NCBI RefSeq assembly: GCF_000287675.1
Contig: NZ_ALJL01000016.1
Coordinates: 124,001-188,000 of the forward strand
DNA length: 64,000 nt
Origin: Lachnoanaerobaculum sp. ICM7
Lineage (GTDB): Bacteria; Bacillota; Clostridia; Lachnospirales; Lachnospiraceae
Reading direction: 5' to 3'
The translations under genes and the position numbers were made by a program. The notes below the pieces were generated by a model. It saw only the letters and a program-made list of their open reading frames with translations, ran no database searches and was not told the origin of the DNA. The number at the start of each line of letters is the position of its first letter. Within the stretch, counting starts at the first letter, position 1. Below, one piece after another: positions 1 through 9,179 of the stretch.

Positions 1-366
1 TAAAAGTATATTCACATCATATCTTTCAAGCTCCATTAAAAGTGAGTTTCTGATAGAAGCCGCCTGTTCCGAGTTTGGATAAGTATACCCGTCTCTTATA
101 TACTCTATTACCCCTATACTGTTAAAAAACTTTATAGTATCAAATTGATTAAATCTCTCTATAAACTTTATTGCCCTTTCATTATTGTGATAATTTGAAG
201 GCTCTAATTTTGTATTTGTAAAATTACATTTTCCGTTTCCGGTAGAAAGTATCTTCTTTAGAAGCTTGTCATTGTGCTCAATAACAGTAACTTCATCCTT
301 TCCCTTACACGCAAATAGAGCAGACATAATACCTGCTGCTCCACCGCCTACAATCCCAACTTTCAT
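1..366 (-). CDS. FAD-dependent oxidoreductase, BaiN/HI0933 family (partial, 3' end off window)
   Basis: The N-terminal ~122 residues are visible on the minus strand, starting at 366 and running off the left edge. They open with a Rossmann dinucleotide-binding motif (VGIVGGGAAGIMSA), a D/E-rich second strand (VTVIEHND) and the STGNGKCNFTN signature typical of the HI0933/BaiN/YtfP flavoproteins (aminoacetone-oxidase-like, FAD-binding). The start ATG overlaps the TGA stop of the upstream flippase gene (ATGA), so the two are probably translationally coupled. The substrate cannot be told from sequence. The family call is firm; the cellular role is not known. Confidence 0.85.
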   Translation of the reverse strand, partial: MKVGIVGGGAAGIMSALFACKGKDEVTVIEHNDKLLKKILSTGNGKCNFTNTKLEPSNYHNNERAIKFIERFNQFDTIKFFNSIGVIEYIRDGYTYPNSEQAASIRNSLLMELERYDVNILL

Positions 367-2018
367 TTCAAAAGCCTGACTTTCTGTAAAATATTTACTA
401 TTTTTCTGCCCTTTGGCATCTGCAATATCTCATTCTTTGATATGGTTCTTGTACCGATCAAAAGTATTGCATAAACAGGTGCTCCAACCATAATAGGTAT
501 CAATGTAAGTATTACTCTACTGCTGCTGAATTTTAAAATAAATGTGTATACAATATATACAACTATTCCCATTAATCCCGCACAAATAAAAGGCATAAGA
601 TAAGTCTTTATAAGCTCCTGTTTATAGGATAGATTTCTTCTTATACTTCTCGCATTTAGAACACACATCGAAAGAGCAAAGACCATATTTCCGAATACCA
701 AACCTATTACATTTGATTTAAATGTAAATAACAGTATATACAGTATAATAAAATGTATTATAAGTGATATAAAAGCATTCTTAACCGGCTTATTTATGAG
801 ACTGGTTCCCTGAAGTACAGCATTTGTAACTGTTGAAACGGAATACAATACAACAACTCCAGATCCCAATATCATCAAATATGCAGCCAACATGGCATCT
901 TCCATCGAATTAAACAATATCCCCATTACAGGCATTGAAATAACTGCAAGTCCTATTGCACATGGAAAACTTACAATGGTGGCAAATCTTATAACCATTG
1001 ATATCTTTGAGTTTACATCACCTCTTTCACCCTTACTGAAACTCCTTGAAATCGTTGGAATAAGAGATGAAGACATTGCATTTGCTATAGCTACAGGAAC
1101 ATTTACAAGTACAAGATAACCTCCTGTATATATTCCGTAAAGTCTTGAGGTCTCTTCTTCAAGTCCTAAGGCTTTCATACTCTGTCCGAATACCATACCG
1201 TCAAGAACAGAATTTATATTATAAATAGCTGTAGACGCTATTACAGGTATTACCGTAAGTATCAATACTCTTGTAATTGTAGAAAAACTTTCTTTTCTTA
1301 GAGTTTTATCATTTACAATATTCTTTCTTCTCACATTTGCAGTCACAAAAAAGAATGCAAGCATTACAAGCAAGGCTATAACTGTACCTGCGCCTGTACC
1401 TATTGTACCTCCTGCCGCACCGTAAGCCGCCTTTACATTTTCTCCCTTTGCCTGCTTTAATGCCATCTCACACAAATAATAAGCAGCACCTACCGATACG
1501 GCCGCATTTATTATCTGTTCAAAAATTTGAGAAAGTGCAGTAGGCACCATGGTGGAGTGACCTTGGAAATATCCTCGAAGCACTCCCAGATATGCCATGA
1601 TCCATATAGTAGGCGCCAGACTTTGAAGCGCATACTTTGCTAAAGGCATTTGATAAAGATTACTTGCAAAAAAGTTTGCTCCGAAAAAAACGATAACAAA
1701 ACCAAGGCCTCCCACTATTGTTGCATATATAAGGGCAGCCCTCAGTATTTTATTTGCATTCCTATATTCATTCTTTGCAATTCTTGAAGAAACCATCTTA
1801 CTTACCGCAAGTGGCAATGAATATGAAGAAAGCAAAAGAATAATCGCATACAGATTATATGCAGTGGAATAATATCCCATACCCTTACTTCCTATTATTC
1901 TAAGAAGAGGTACTCTGTAGGCAAGTCCAATAAGTCTGACCAAAATTCCTGCAACAGCCAATATGGCTCCCTGCACCAAAAAATTATTAGATTCTTTCTT
2001 TGTTGTTTTTTCCGGCAT
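363..2018 (-). CDS. Lipid/polysaccharide flippase, SpoVB/YtgP (MurJ-like, MOP superfamily)
   Basis: A 551-residue polytopic membrane protein with about 14 hydrophobic segments and the N-terminal family signature (GAILAVAGILVRLIGLAYRV, then GYYSTAYNLY). Length and sequence fit the SpoVB/YtgP branch of the MOP (MATE-like) exporters. In Bacillus, YtgP/MurJ moves lipid II across the membrane for peptidoglycan synthesis, so this is a likely lipid II or undecaprenyl-linked sugar flippase. Its ATG shares a base with the stop of ybeY upstream, and its stop overlaps the next flavoprotein start, which points to one transcript. SpoVB itself is a sporulation paralogue; the neighbours give no sporulation context, so a housekeeping role is favoured. 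Confidence 0.85.
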   Translation of the reverse strand: MPEKTTKKESNNFLVQGAILAVAGILVRLIGLAYRVPLLRIIGSKGMGYYSTAYNLYAIILLLSSYSLPLAVSKMVSSRIAKNEYRNANKILRAALIYATIVGGLGFVIVFFGANFFASNLYQMPLAKYALQSLAPTIWIMAYLGVLRGYFQGHSTMVPTALSQIFEQIINAAVSVGAAYYLCEMALKQAKGENVKAAYGAAGGTIGTGAGTVIALLVMLAFFFVTANVRRKNIVNDKTLRKESFSTITRVLILTVIPVIASTAIYNINSVLDGMVFGQSMKALGLEEETSRLYGIYTGGYLVLVNVPVAIANAMSSSLIPTISRSFSKGERGDVNSKISMVIRFATIVSFPCAIGLAVISMPVMGILFNSMEDAMLAAYLMILGSGVVVLYSVSTVTNAVLQGTSLINKPVKNAFISLIIHFIILYILLFTFKSNVIGLVFGNMVFALSMCVLNARSIRRNLSYKQELIKTYLMPFICAGLMGIVVYIVYTFILKFSSSRVILTLIPIMVGAPVYAILLIGTRTISKNEILQMPKGRKIVNILQKVRLLK

Positions 2019-2512
2019 TATCTGCTAATCCCCTCAAGCTCTAAAATTTTTCTTTGTCTATCTTCCATAACCATTCTTTCGTCATCTTCCATATGATCGT
2101 AACCCATTAGATGAAGCATAGAATGTACCACCAAAAAAGCCAGCTCTCTGGTCTTACTATGTCCGTACTCCTTGGCCTGTTCCAGTATATGCTCTGTAGA
2201 AAGTATAATATCTCCAAGAAGTAATTCTCCGGTTTCCGGATTGAATGCATCTATATTTTCTTCAATATCATCAAAATTTCCGGGGGCGGAAAACTCATTA
2301 AAAGGAAATGAAAGCACATCTGTAGACTTATCAATGCCTCTGTACTCATTATTTATCCTTCTTATTTCCTCATCATCCACAATTGTCACCGAAACTTCCG
2401 CCTCATAAGGACAATCTTCAAAATCAAGCGATGCTACTACCATCTTTTCTATTATCTCTTCATATGGTATATCCAGATTTGTTTTAGACTCATAGCTTAT
2501 CTCTATAGTCAT
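2018..2512 (-). CDS. ybeY: rRNA maturation endoribonuclease YbeY
   Basis: 164 residues with the UPF0054 zinc-binding signature HSMLHLMGYDH near residues 130-140 (three histidines coordinating Zn) and the upstream conserved block STDVLSFPF. YbeY is a single-strand endoribonuclease acting in 16S rRNA 3'-end maturation and 70S quality control. It lies directly downstream of phoH (39-nt gap), the usual order phoH-ybeY in Bacillota. Its stop codon overlaps the flippase start. Full length, no anomaly. Confidence 0.96.
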   Translation of the reverse strand: MTIEISYESKTNLDIPYEEIIEKMVVASLDFEDCPYEAEVSVTIVDDEEIRRINNEYRGIDKSTDVLSFPFNEFSAPGNFDDIEENIDAFNPETGELLLGDIILSTEHILEQAKEYGHSKTRELAFLVVHSMLHLMGYDHMEDDERMVMEDRQRKILELEGISR

Positions 2513-2551
2513 ACTCCCTCACCATTATAACATCCGCCAAAAAGGCTGTAT

Positions 2552-3544
2552 TTATTTCCTAAATCTCTTTTTATCATCCTTTGATATATTTTTCTTTTCA
2601 TATATATCATAGGCTTCCACAATCTTTTGAACCAAAGGATGTCGTACCACATCCTTATTGGTCAACATACATATACCTATATCATCTATATTTTTTAAAA
2701 TCTTAAGTGCACTGTCAAGTCCTGAAGTCTGCCCCTGAGGAAGGTCCTTTTGACTTTGGTCTCCGGTCACTATCACCTTTGAACCGAATCCGATTCTTGT
2801 TAAAAACATCTTCATCTGTGCAGGCGTGGTATTTTGTGCCTCATCAAGAATTATAAATGCATTATCAAGAGTTCTACCTCTCATATACGCAAGAGGTGCA
2901 ACTTCAATTAATCCTTTTTCCTGATTGTGTAAGAAGCTGTCGGCACCCATTATCTGATACAGCGCATCGTATAAAGGTCTTAAATACGGATCAATCTTAC
3001 TTTGCAAGTCTCCCGGTAAAAATCCGAGTTTTTCTCCGGCTTCTATTGCAGGTCTGGTAAGGATAATTCTGTTTACACTTCCTTCTTTAAAAGCCTGTAT
3101 CGCCATTGCCATAGCAAGATACGTTTTTCCTGTTCCTGCAGGGCCTACACCAAAAACTATCATCTTTTCTCTGATAAGATCTACATACTGTTTTTGACCC
3201 AGAGTCTTCGGCTTTATCGGCTTACCCAGGATAGTTCTTGCTATCACATCCTGATCGATTTCAAGAATCTTGTCATCTTCAAGTGTAAATGACAATGAAA
3301 GGGCATAATCTATATTTTGCTCGGTGATTTGATTCCCTCTTTTAGAAAGTTCTATAAGATTGTTGAAAACAGATTTCGCCTTATCTACATAAGGTTTCGG
3401 GCCTATTATCTTTATACTGCCGTCTCTGGCAATCATACTTACCTTCAGCGTTCTCTCTATTTTCTTCAAATATACATCAAACTCACCACAGACATTCCTT
3501 TCATGCTCCATAGGTATATCTATAATATTTTCAATTATACTCAA
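2552..3544 (-). CDS. phoH: PhoH family ATPase (PhoH/YlaK-like), TTG start
   Basis: A cytosolic P-loop ATPase with Walker A GPAGTGKTYLA, Walker B-like FIILDEAQN and an N-terminal KH-like nucleic-acid binding segment; family members pair with YbeY in RNA metabolism. The longest open frame begins at 3589, inside the terminator hairpin of rpsU, so that start is unlikely. I chose TTG at 3544: it is preceded by AAGGAG (3551-3556) with 6-nt spacing and gives 330 residues starting LSIIENIIDIP, matching usual PhoH N-termini. It is followed by ybeY after a short gap. Function in vivo is poorly defined in the family. Confidence 0.93.
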   Translation of the reverse strand: MSIIENIIDIPMEHERNVCGEFDVYLKKIERTLKVSMIARDGSIKIIGPKPYVDKAKSVFNNLIELSKRGNQITEQNIDYALSLSFTLEDDKILEIDQDVIARTILGKPIKPKTLGQKQYVDLIREKMIVFGVGPAGTGKTYLAMAMAIQAFKEGSVNRIILTRPAIEAGEKLGFLPGDLQSKIDPYLRPLYDALYQIMGADSFLHNQEKGLIEVAPLAYMRGRTLDNAFIILDEAQNTTPAQMKMFLTRIGFGSKVIVTGDQSQKDLPQGQTSGLDSALKILKNIDDIGICMLTNKDVVRHPLVQKIVEAYDIYEKKNISKDDKKRFRK

Positions 3545-3569
3545 ATTGTTCTCCTTAAAAGTTTTCTTT

Positions 3570-3601
3570 AAAAAGAAAACCCCGGTCAAATGACCGAGGT
3601 T
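3570..3601 (-). terminator. Intrinsic terminator of rpsU
   Basis: On the minus strand, AACCTCGGTCA pairs with TGACCGGGGTT (one G-U) around a two-base centre, followed by a T-rich tail (TTCTTTTT). It sits 15 nt after the rpsU stop and just before the phoH RBS, so phoH-ybeY expression would need read-through of this hairpin or an unrecognised promoter. Confidence 0.85.
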
Positions 3602-3615
3602 GTGAAAACACGCAA

Positions 3616-3792
3616 TTAATTAAACTTACGCTTTCTAGCTGCTTCAGACTTTTTCTTACGTCTTACGCTTGGCTTCTCGTAATGCTCTCTCTTACGAATT
3701 TCTTGTTGAATGCCTGCCTTAGCACAATTTCTTTTGAATCTTCTAAGTGCACTGTCAAGACTCTCGTTTTCTTTCACAATCACGTTTGACAT
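3616..3792 (-). CDS. rpsU: 30S ribosomal protein S21
   Basis: A 58-residue basic protein beginning [19 protein letters not shown] and ending in an Arg/Lys-rich tail ([16 protein letters not shown]), the standard S21 sequence and length. S21 is a small-subunit protein near the 16S 3' end involved in initiation. A strong GGAGGGAGG RBS lies upstream, a consensus promoter at 3838-3865 drives it and an intrinsic terminator follows. Confidence 0.98.
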   Translation of the reverse strand: MSNVIVKENESLDSALRRFKRNCAKAGIQQEIRKREHYEKPSVRRKKKSEAARKRKFN

Positions 3793-3837
3793 CTAAGATC
3801 TAACCTCCCTCCGGTTGTGAAATTCAAAATCTATATC

Positions 3838-3865
3838 ATTATACCATAAAGTACAGATTCGTCAA
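3838..3865 (-). promoter_or_regulatory. SigA-type promoter of rpsU
   Basis: Minus-strand TTGACG (3860-3865), 16-nt spacer, TATAAT (3838-3843), about 45 nt upstream of the rpsU ATG. The rest of the 3793-4113 gap holds nothing else I can identify. Confidence 0.85.
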
Positions 3866-4113
3866 TATGTATTTCAAATAAATATACGGCAGCAGCGTGT
3901 AAAATTTCAGTGTATTTATAAAACAGAAGCGCAAGAGCATTTACATCCATTACTTACAGCTATACAAATTTCTACTTTGAAACCGCCTGCATCATAGTCC
4001 ATAGTTTCTTATTATCTTAGTCGTTTATCGTATATCTTGCTCTTCTTGGTCTATCATGGTCTAATTATAGGCAACATAGTCTTCACTCTTTTATCTTATT
4101 CTATATCTTGCGA

Positions 4114-5271
4114 CTATGATATCTTTCTGTACTTCTGATACCTGCTTCTTGGTTTGCCCGGTACGGTCATCTCTACCAATCCCATCTCTATTGCAGGATT
4201 TAGATAATTTTTTCTAAAGGTAGGCTTATGTGTCATGCCAAGCCTAAGCATTATCTCATTTGTTGTAAGAACTTCATTCCCAAGTACATTTACAAGTCTT
4301 TTTGCAAATGTATTCTCACTTGTCTTGTTATTTGTACTCACAGCGGTATTTTTACTGTCACCTGATACGTCTATACCACCTGATACTTCTTTTCCAACCG
4401 TCATTTTGGCATTACCTGTCATACCGCTACCTAAAGAATTTTCCCGCTTTATACTGTCTCCATTTGTAAATGAAGCATCGGATTCCATCCCCCAAACCGG
4501 TATTTTCTCTTCTATCTGTGCTTTCTTTAATGTAAAAAGAATAGTCTCAAGAATAAATTCTATAAACTTATTACTTTCTCCGGGTCTTCCTATACTGTAT
4601 GTAAGCTCCTTATATTCCTGTATCCTATTATAAAGCTCGCTCTCAACAGACATACAGAAGAAAATATCCTTCCACTTACAAAGCAAAAGATCCAACCATA
4701 ATCTTGAAAGAGGGCCGTTACCTGCCGCAAAAGGCTGTAAAAGTTCAAATTCATGATATACTATTGCACATTTTATTACAGGATGCAGATTGTCTCTTTT
4801 ATACCATTCAAATATATCTCTTACAGCTCCCGGAATAAATCTTGAAGGAATTATATTACTGTCAAATATTCCGTTGCCGTTATTTTCTATCTTATCTTCT
4901 CTAAACTCAGTAGACTCTATAGTAAATCCGCTAAGTATCATTTTTTGTGCAAAGAACAAGTCATTTATTGAATACGGATTTAATTTAAATGACATATCAT
5001 AGGCCTCATATAGATTTTTTACAACTCTCATATCCTTGTGATTATCAATAACATTTTCTCCGTATATAAAACCTCTTATCTGTTCAAATGAAATATCACT
5101 TTCTTCCATTGCCAAAGAGGCATATACTTTTTTTATTATGTTTTCCTTTCGGAGTAAAGGATTCATCTTACCTGAAAGGACAACACTGACCCTTCCGACT
5201 TCTTCACTTATCTCCGTCAATAAATTTATCATTCTATCGCTCATGTTAAAAAGCGGACTATACTCTCTCAT
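4114..5271 (-). CDS. Fic-domain protein with degenerate active-site motif, C-terminal winged helix
   Basis: 385 residues. The start is taken at 5271: GGAG lies 6 nt upstream and the product MREYSPLFNMSDRM aligns with the second Fic protein of this window (MGEYKPPFHMTDRI). The inhibitory-helix-like SLAME and the Fic core are present, but the catalytic loop reads LQPFAAGNGPLSR where active AMPylating Fic enzymes have HPFxxGNGR: the catalytic His is Gln and the first Arg is Pro. The C-terminal ~60 residues look like a winged helix (NEIMLRLGMTHKPTFRKNY), as in many Fic regulators. Conventional AMP transfer is therefore doubtful; it may be inactive, changed in chemistry, or purely regulatory. It follows the P-type ATPase by 35 nt. 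Confidence 0.85.
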   Translation of the reverse strand: MREYSPLFNMSDRMINLLTEISEEVGRVSVVLSGKMNPLLRKENIIKKVYASLAMEESDISFEQIRGFIYGENVIDNHKDMRVVKNLYEAYDMSFKLNPYSINDLFFAQKMILSGFTIESTEFREDKIENNGNGIFDSNIIPSRFIPGAVRDIFEWYKRDNLHPVIKCAIVYHEFELLQPFAAGNGPLSRLWLDLLLCKWKDIFFCMSVESELYNRIQEYKELTYSIGRPGESNKFIEFILETILFTLKKAQIEEKIPVWGMESDASFTNGDSIKRENSLGSGMTGNAKMTVGKEVSGGIDVSGDSKNTAVSTNNKTSENTFAKRLVNVLGNEVLTTNEIMLRLGMTHKPTFRKNYLNPAIEMGLVEMTVPGKPRSRYQKYRKIS

Positions 5272-5318
5272 AACCAACTCCATAAAACAAAGTTTTTACT
5301 TACTACTTATACTATATC

Positions 5319-7718
5319 TTATTTTTTCTTTTGTTCAAGTTTTATTCTTATTTTTTCAAGTAATATTTGATTTTTTTCTACCAAAACCGTCATATTTCTA
5401 AATAATGATTCCGCAGCAAAACCAAAAGTAAACATAAGAAGAATACTTATACCCGAAAGATCGGTAAGTGCAAACAATTTTCTAAGGAATATACCTGTAA
5501 ATATAAGACCTGCAATATTTAAAAATATTATTATATATTTTCTAAGATCAAGTGGATAGCTTATCTTGATCAAAATCATGAATCCGACTACCGACATAAC
5601 CATGGTCGCAACAGTTCCGATGCTGTCTGTGGATATCTCAAAAACTTCTCCACATACCACAAGTGCAAATACCGCTATAACGTCTGTTAGTCCGCCCGGC
5701 AATGCTTTTATCAGCACATTTTTAAGAAAACTTCCCTTTATCCTATTTTTATTCGGCTCAAGAGCCAATAAAAATCCCGGTACTCCAATCGTAAACATAC
5801 TTACAAAAGAAATCTGTGCAGGCTCAAGTGGATATGTAAACATAAAAACCGCCGATAATACGGCTAAAAGCAATGAGAAAATATTTTTTACCAAAAACAA
5901 ACTTGCAGAGCGCTCTATATTATTAACAACTCTCCTGCCCTCATATACAAGGTCAGGCATATGTGCAAAGTCGGAATCAAGTAGTACAACTTGTGCGGCA
6001 TGAGTGGCGGCTTCACTTCCTGATGCCATTGCCACACTGCAGTCTGCATCCTTCATTGCCAAAATATCATTTACACCGTCACCTGTCATGGCAACAGTAT
6101 GGCCGTCTGCCTGTAAAGCTTTTACAAGCTTTTGTTTTTGTTTAGGTGTAACACGACCGAAGACAGTATAAAAAGATATTGCCTCCTGTATCTTTTTATC
6201 GGTATCAAGCAGGCTTGCATCAATATAATTTTCGGCATTTTCAATTCCTGCCTGAGAGGCAATTTGTGAAACAGTTAAAGGATTATCCCCTGAGATAACC
6301 TTTATATCTACACCTTGAGATTTGAAATAGTTAAATGTATCTACAGCATTCTCACGAATAGGATTTTCAAAAGCTATAAAACCTATAGGAGTTACATTTC
6401 CGTTTATACCGTCTTCAATATCACTTCCGTCATACTTTGCAAAAAGTAAAACACGACTTCCTTTCTCAGTATAGTCTAAAATCTCATTTTCAAAAGAAAC
6501 AAAATTGTCTTTCAAAATAATTTCCGGCGCACCAAGAATGTAACATCCGTCTTCAAATGTAATACTACCGTATTTAAGAGATGAAGAAAAAGGCAGTACC
6601 TTTACAGTAGCATCTACAGCCCCTTTAATACCTTTCTTATTTGCATATTCTTTTAAAGCCTGCATAGTTGCATTATTATCTTTTGAAGCAAGAGCATATG
6701 AAAACAATAATTTTTCAAAATCCGAATAATCTATAGAACTGTTTGCACCTTTACATAAGAACACATCTTCCACTTTCATATCAGGTTCTGTAATCGTACC
6801 TGTTTTATCAACACAGAGCACATCAACTCTTGCCAAAGTTTCAATACTTTTCATATCATGAAGCAGTACCTTTTTTGTTGCAAGTTTCATAGTACTTATG
6901 GCAAGCGCAACTGTGGTCAGCAAATACAATCCCTCAGGAATCATTCCAAGTACGGCAGCAACTGTTGAAGTTACACTTTTTCTAAGAGTATCCCCATTTA
7001 CATAAAAGCTTTGTAAAAATAAAACCGCACCTATAGGTATGATCACAATACCTACAACCTTAACAATCAAATTGATATGTCTTATCATCTCCGATTGTTC
7101 TTTACTTTTCATAGTTTTTGCTTGTGTACTGAGTTTTGAGATATATGACTCTTCTCCCACTTTCTCAAGTTTTGCATAGCATTCTCCGGATACTACAAAA
7201 CTTCCGGACAAAAGCTTACTGCCTGTATTTTTTTCTATTTCATCAGACTCACCTGTAAGTAGTGATTCATTAACCTGAATGCTTCCGGATATGACAAAAG
7301 CATCGGCACAAATCTGTTTACCGGCTGTTAAAAGAATAATATCATCTTTTACCAGTTCCTCTGACAAAACATTTTGAAGTACTCCGTCTCTTATCACATC
7401 ACTATGAGGTGCACTTAAAAATTTCATCTTTTCAAGCGTCTTTTTTGCACGCAATTCTTGTACTATACCTATAACTGTATTTCCGACAATAACAGGCAGG
7501 AATGTAAGATTCCTAAACGAACTCACCACAATCAGTAATATCGAAATAATTAAAAATATCAGGTTAAAGTATGTACATACATTTGACAATACTATTTCCA
7601 AAGTTGTTTTATCAGTGTTTGTATTTATTTTATTTGTTAAACCCGGAGCAATTCTTTGTTCTACTTCACTACCTGTTAATCCGATAATGTTATTATCTAC
7701 CTCTCGTATCTCATCCAT
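5319..7718 (-). CDS. Cation-translocating P-type ATPase (HAD superfamily, CtpE-like)
   Basis: 799 residues with the full P-type signature set: TGES actuator loop (~155), PEGL in the transmembrane ion site (~261), phosphorylated Asp in CVDKTGT (D304), and GDGVND hinge (~545), followed by six C-terminal membrane spans. PEGL and the overall layout resemble CtpE/YfgQ-type pumps, for which Ca2+ transport has been reported in mycobacteria; the ion here is not determined. No N-terminal heavy-metal CxxC domain is present, which argues against Cu/Cd pumps. It starts 9 nt after the DUF1287 gene. The RBS is weak, so it may depend on coupled translation. Confidence 0.88.
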   Translation of the reverse strand: MDEIREVDNNIIGLTGSEVEQRIAPGLTNKINTNTDKTTLEIVLSNVCTYFNLIFLIISILLIVVSSFRNLTFLPVIVGNTVIGIVQELRAKKTLEKMKFLSAPHSDVIRDGVLQNVLSEELVKDDIILLTAGKQICADAFVISGSIQVNESLLTGESDEIEKNTGSKLLSGSFVVSGECYAKLEKVGEESYISKLSTQAKTMKSKEQSEMIRHINLIVKVVGIVIIPIGAVLFLQSFYVNGDTLRKSVTSTVAAVLGMIPEGLYLLTTVALAISTMKLATKKVLLHDMKSIETLARVDVLCVDKTGTITEPDMKVEDVFLCKGANSSIDYSDFEKLLFSYALASKDNNATMQALKEYANKKGIKGAVDATVKVLPFSSSLKYGSITFEDGCYILGAPEIILKDNFVSFENEILDYTEKGSRVLLFAKYDGSDIEDGINGNVTPIGFIAFENPIRENAVDTFNYFKSQGVDIKVISGDNPLTVSQIASQAGIENAENYIDASLLDTDKKIQEAISFYTVFGRVTPKQKQKLVKALQADGHTVAMTGDGVNDILAMKDADCSVAMASGSEAATHAAQVVLLDSDFAHMPDLVYEGRRVVNNIERSASLFLVKNIFSLLLAVLSAVFMFTYPLEPAQISFVSMFTIGVPGFLLALEPNKNRIKGSFLKNVLIKALPGGLTDVIAVFALVVCGEVFEISTDSIGTVATMVMSVVGFMILIKISYPLDLRKYIIIFLNIAGLIFTGIFLRKLFALTDLSGISILLMFTFGFAAESLFRNMTVLVEKNQILLEKIRIKLEQKKK

Positions 7719-7727
7719 AGTGTCAAC

Positions 7728-8408
7728 TTAATTTTTACTTTCCAATTCCCATCTGTAGTGTCCGACTATTTCATCAGACTTACTTTTCAGATATTTTTGC
7801 TCATATGCTCTTTGATATTTACTTCCATGATGAATAATATATGGAACTCCGTTTTTATCTCTTCTGTCGGATACTATTCCGATATGCTTTTTAAAAATAA
7901 CAATATCTCCACCCTGCCACTCTTCTATTTCAGAAAGATCTGTAGTAAGACTTTTTGTATTATTTTTAAAATACACCTGCAGATTTCTTACTCTACGGTA
8001 GTCAATATTTTTATCAGGGGATTGTATATCATAATTTTGCGGATGCTCATTTATATCCTCAGACACAAGTTTTTGTAAATCATATCCTGCGCCGAAAAGT
8101 GCCGCAGCTACAACATCCGTACAAACACCATAACCGTCATTTGGTGTTCCGCCAATATAGTATCTGCTCTCATACTTCGGTTTTGTCTGTATATAGTAAA
8201 GAGCACTGTTTAATATATCGCTTTGATCATCAATTCCGTCTTTATCCATATCAACACTGCTCTTAAACTGCTCTATATGTCTTTTATAAGCATTCTTAGG
8301 TCTCTTTACAGAAGTACCTCTATGATAAAGTCTTGTAAACATCAGTAAAATCATTACTGCAAGCAATATACATGCAGCAATGATTCTAAAAAGTTTCTTT
8401 GATTTCAT
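7728..8408 (-). CDS. DUF1287 family protein, membrane-anchored
   Basis: 226 residues: an N-terminal signal anchor (about residues 8-26, LFRIIAACILLAVMILLMF), then a DUF1287 domain with family marks YYIGGTPNDGYGVCTDVV, DLQKLVSEDINEHP and a C-terminal IGIVSDRRDKNGVPYIIHH. The conserved Cys (GVCTD) and His residues recall NlpC/P60-type amidohydrolase folds, so an extracellular hydrolase acting on the wall is possible, but the family has no assigned function. It is last but two in the minus-strand run. Its first ~13 codons are also found as a fossil at 9180-9215, left by the tandem duplication upstream. Confidence 0.85.
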   Translation of the reverse strand: MKSKKLFRIIAACILLAVMILLMFTRLYHRGTSVKRPKNAYKRHIEQFKSSVDMDKDGIDDQSDILNSALYYIQTKPKYESRYYIGGTPNDGYGVCTDVVAAALFGAGYDLQKLVSEDINEHPQNYDIQSPDKNIDYRRVRNLQVYFKNNTKSLTTDLSEIEEWQGGDIVIFKKHIGIVSDRRDKNGVPYIIHHGSKYQRAYEQKYLKSKSDEIVGHYRWELESKN

Positions 8409-9179
8409 TTATATACCTATACTATTCTAATTATTATTATGGCTGCAACAATTGTTATTAATGTGACAACTGCTGTACCTATAGCTAATATCTTTCCACG
8501 CTTACAATATTTATTAGTAATATACAATGTATCAATTATATTTATTCCCGGTATAAATTGAAGTAATATATGCATAGTAAATTTAGCCAGTTTTACTTTA
8601 TGTCTATCTTTAATATAACCGATAAGGTAACATGCCGCTAACATCCCCGGTGACAATAAAGCGAAATACAACAATATTAATATCACCAAAAATATAATAA
8701 ATATTATTCCAATGAACGGTGCCATAACAATTGTTGCCGGTACCACCATACATGCAATAAATAAAGCTAATTCACCTATAGCTATAACAAAAATACATAT
8801 TGTACACAACAGAGAAATCGGAAACATAGTGTATCTATAAAAAAGCGCTCCATTGATGCAATAATTTATATCCTCCCTTTTTATGGCTCTATTCACGCTT
8901 ATGATTTGCAATATAAGCAGTATTAAAAGTAAGATAAAATATACTATATGAGGTAAAATACCAAATTCCTTTTTTTCTGTGCTGTTCAACTGAGATATAA
9001 TAACATATGCCCATCTGTAAACCACTATATTATATATTATACCCAAAATCCAAGGAAAATGCTTTTGTGTAGATTCCTCATTTATAATACAGTTTTTTTC
9101 TAATATAAAATCATTTTCCATATCACTATATCTCCTTTTAAGAATTTTTATTTCTTAACCTATTATATATAAAATAATA
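8371..9179. repeat. Tandem duplication, copy A (809-bp unit)
   Basis: The block 8371-9179 is repeated at 9180-~9990 with offset 809. Copy A runs from the 5' end of the DUF1287 gene through the first membrane-protein paralogue. At 9128-9179 it ends in a non-coding stretch that matches the last codons and stop of the third paralogue (compare 9946-9999). So the original unit spanned from inside DUF1287 to the 3' end of gene three. Confidence 0.85.
8417..9121 (-). CDS. Membrane protein of unknown function, paralogue 1 of 3
   Basis: 234 residues with about six hydrophobic spans and a short cytoplasmic N-terminus. It is nearly identical over the first ~85 residues to the gene at 9226-9939 (KHFPWILGIIYNIVVYRWAY in both) and more distantly related to 9973-10704. 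Shared landmarks are a Pro-rich central hydrophobic run and a C-terminal FIPGIN(I/L)IDTLYI followed by a last span. No enzyme motif is visible and I do not recognise the family. It arose by tandem duplication, and the second half has diverged more than the first. Confidence 0.75.
   Translation of the reverse strand: MENDFILEKNCIINEESTQKHFPWILGIIYNIVVYRWAYVIISQLNSTEKKEFGILPHIVYFILLLILLILQIISVNRAIKREDINYCINGALFYRYTMFPISLLCTICIFVIAIGELALFIACMVVPATIVMAPFIGIIFIIFLVILILLYFALLSPGMLAACYLIGYIKDRHKVKLAKFTMHILLQFIPGINIIDTLYITNKYCKRGKILAIGTAVVTLITIVAAIIIIRIV

Noticed and set aside
892-1119. 75-codon plus-strand frame
   Set aside because: It lies wholly antisense within the flippase gene, has no RBS and no protein-like composition. 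The same holds for the other antisense frames across the window.
3545-3589. Upstream TTG start for phoH at 3589
   Set aside because: It lies in the rpsU terminator hairpin and has no RBS; TTG 3544 has AAGGAG at proper spacing.
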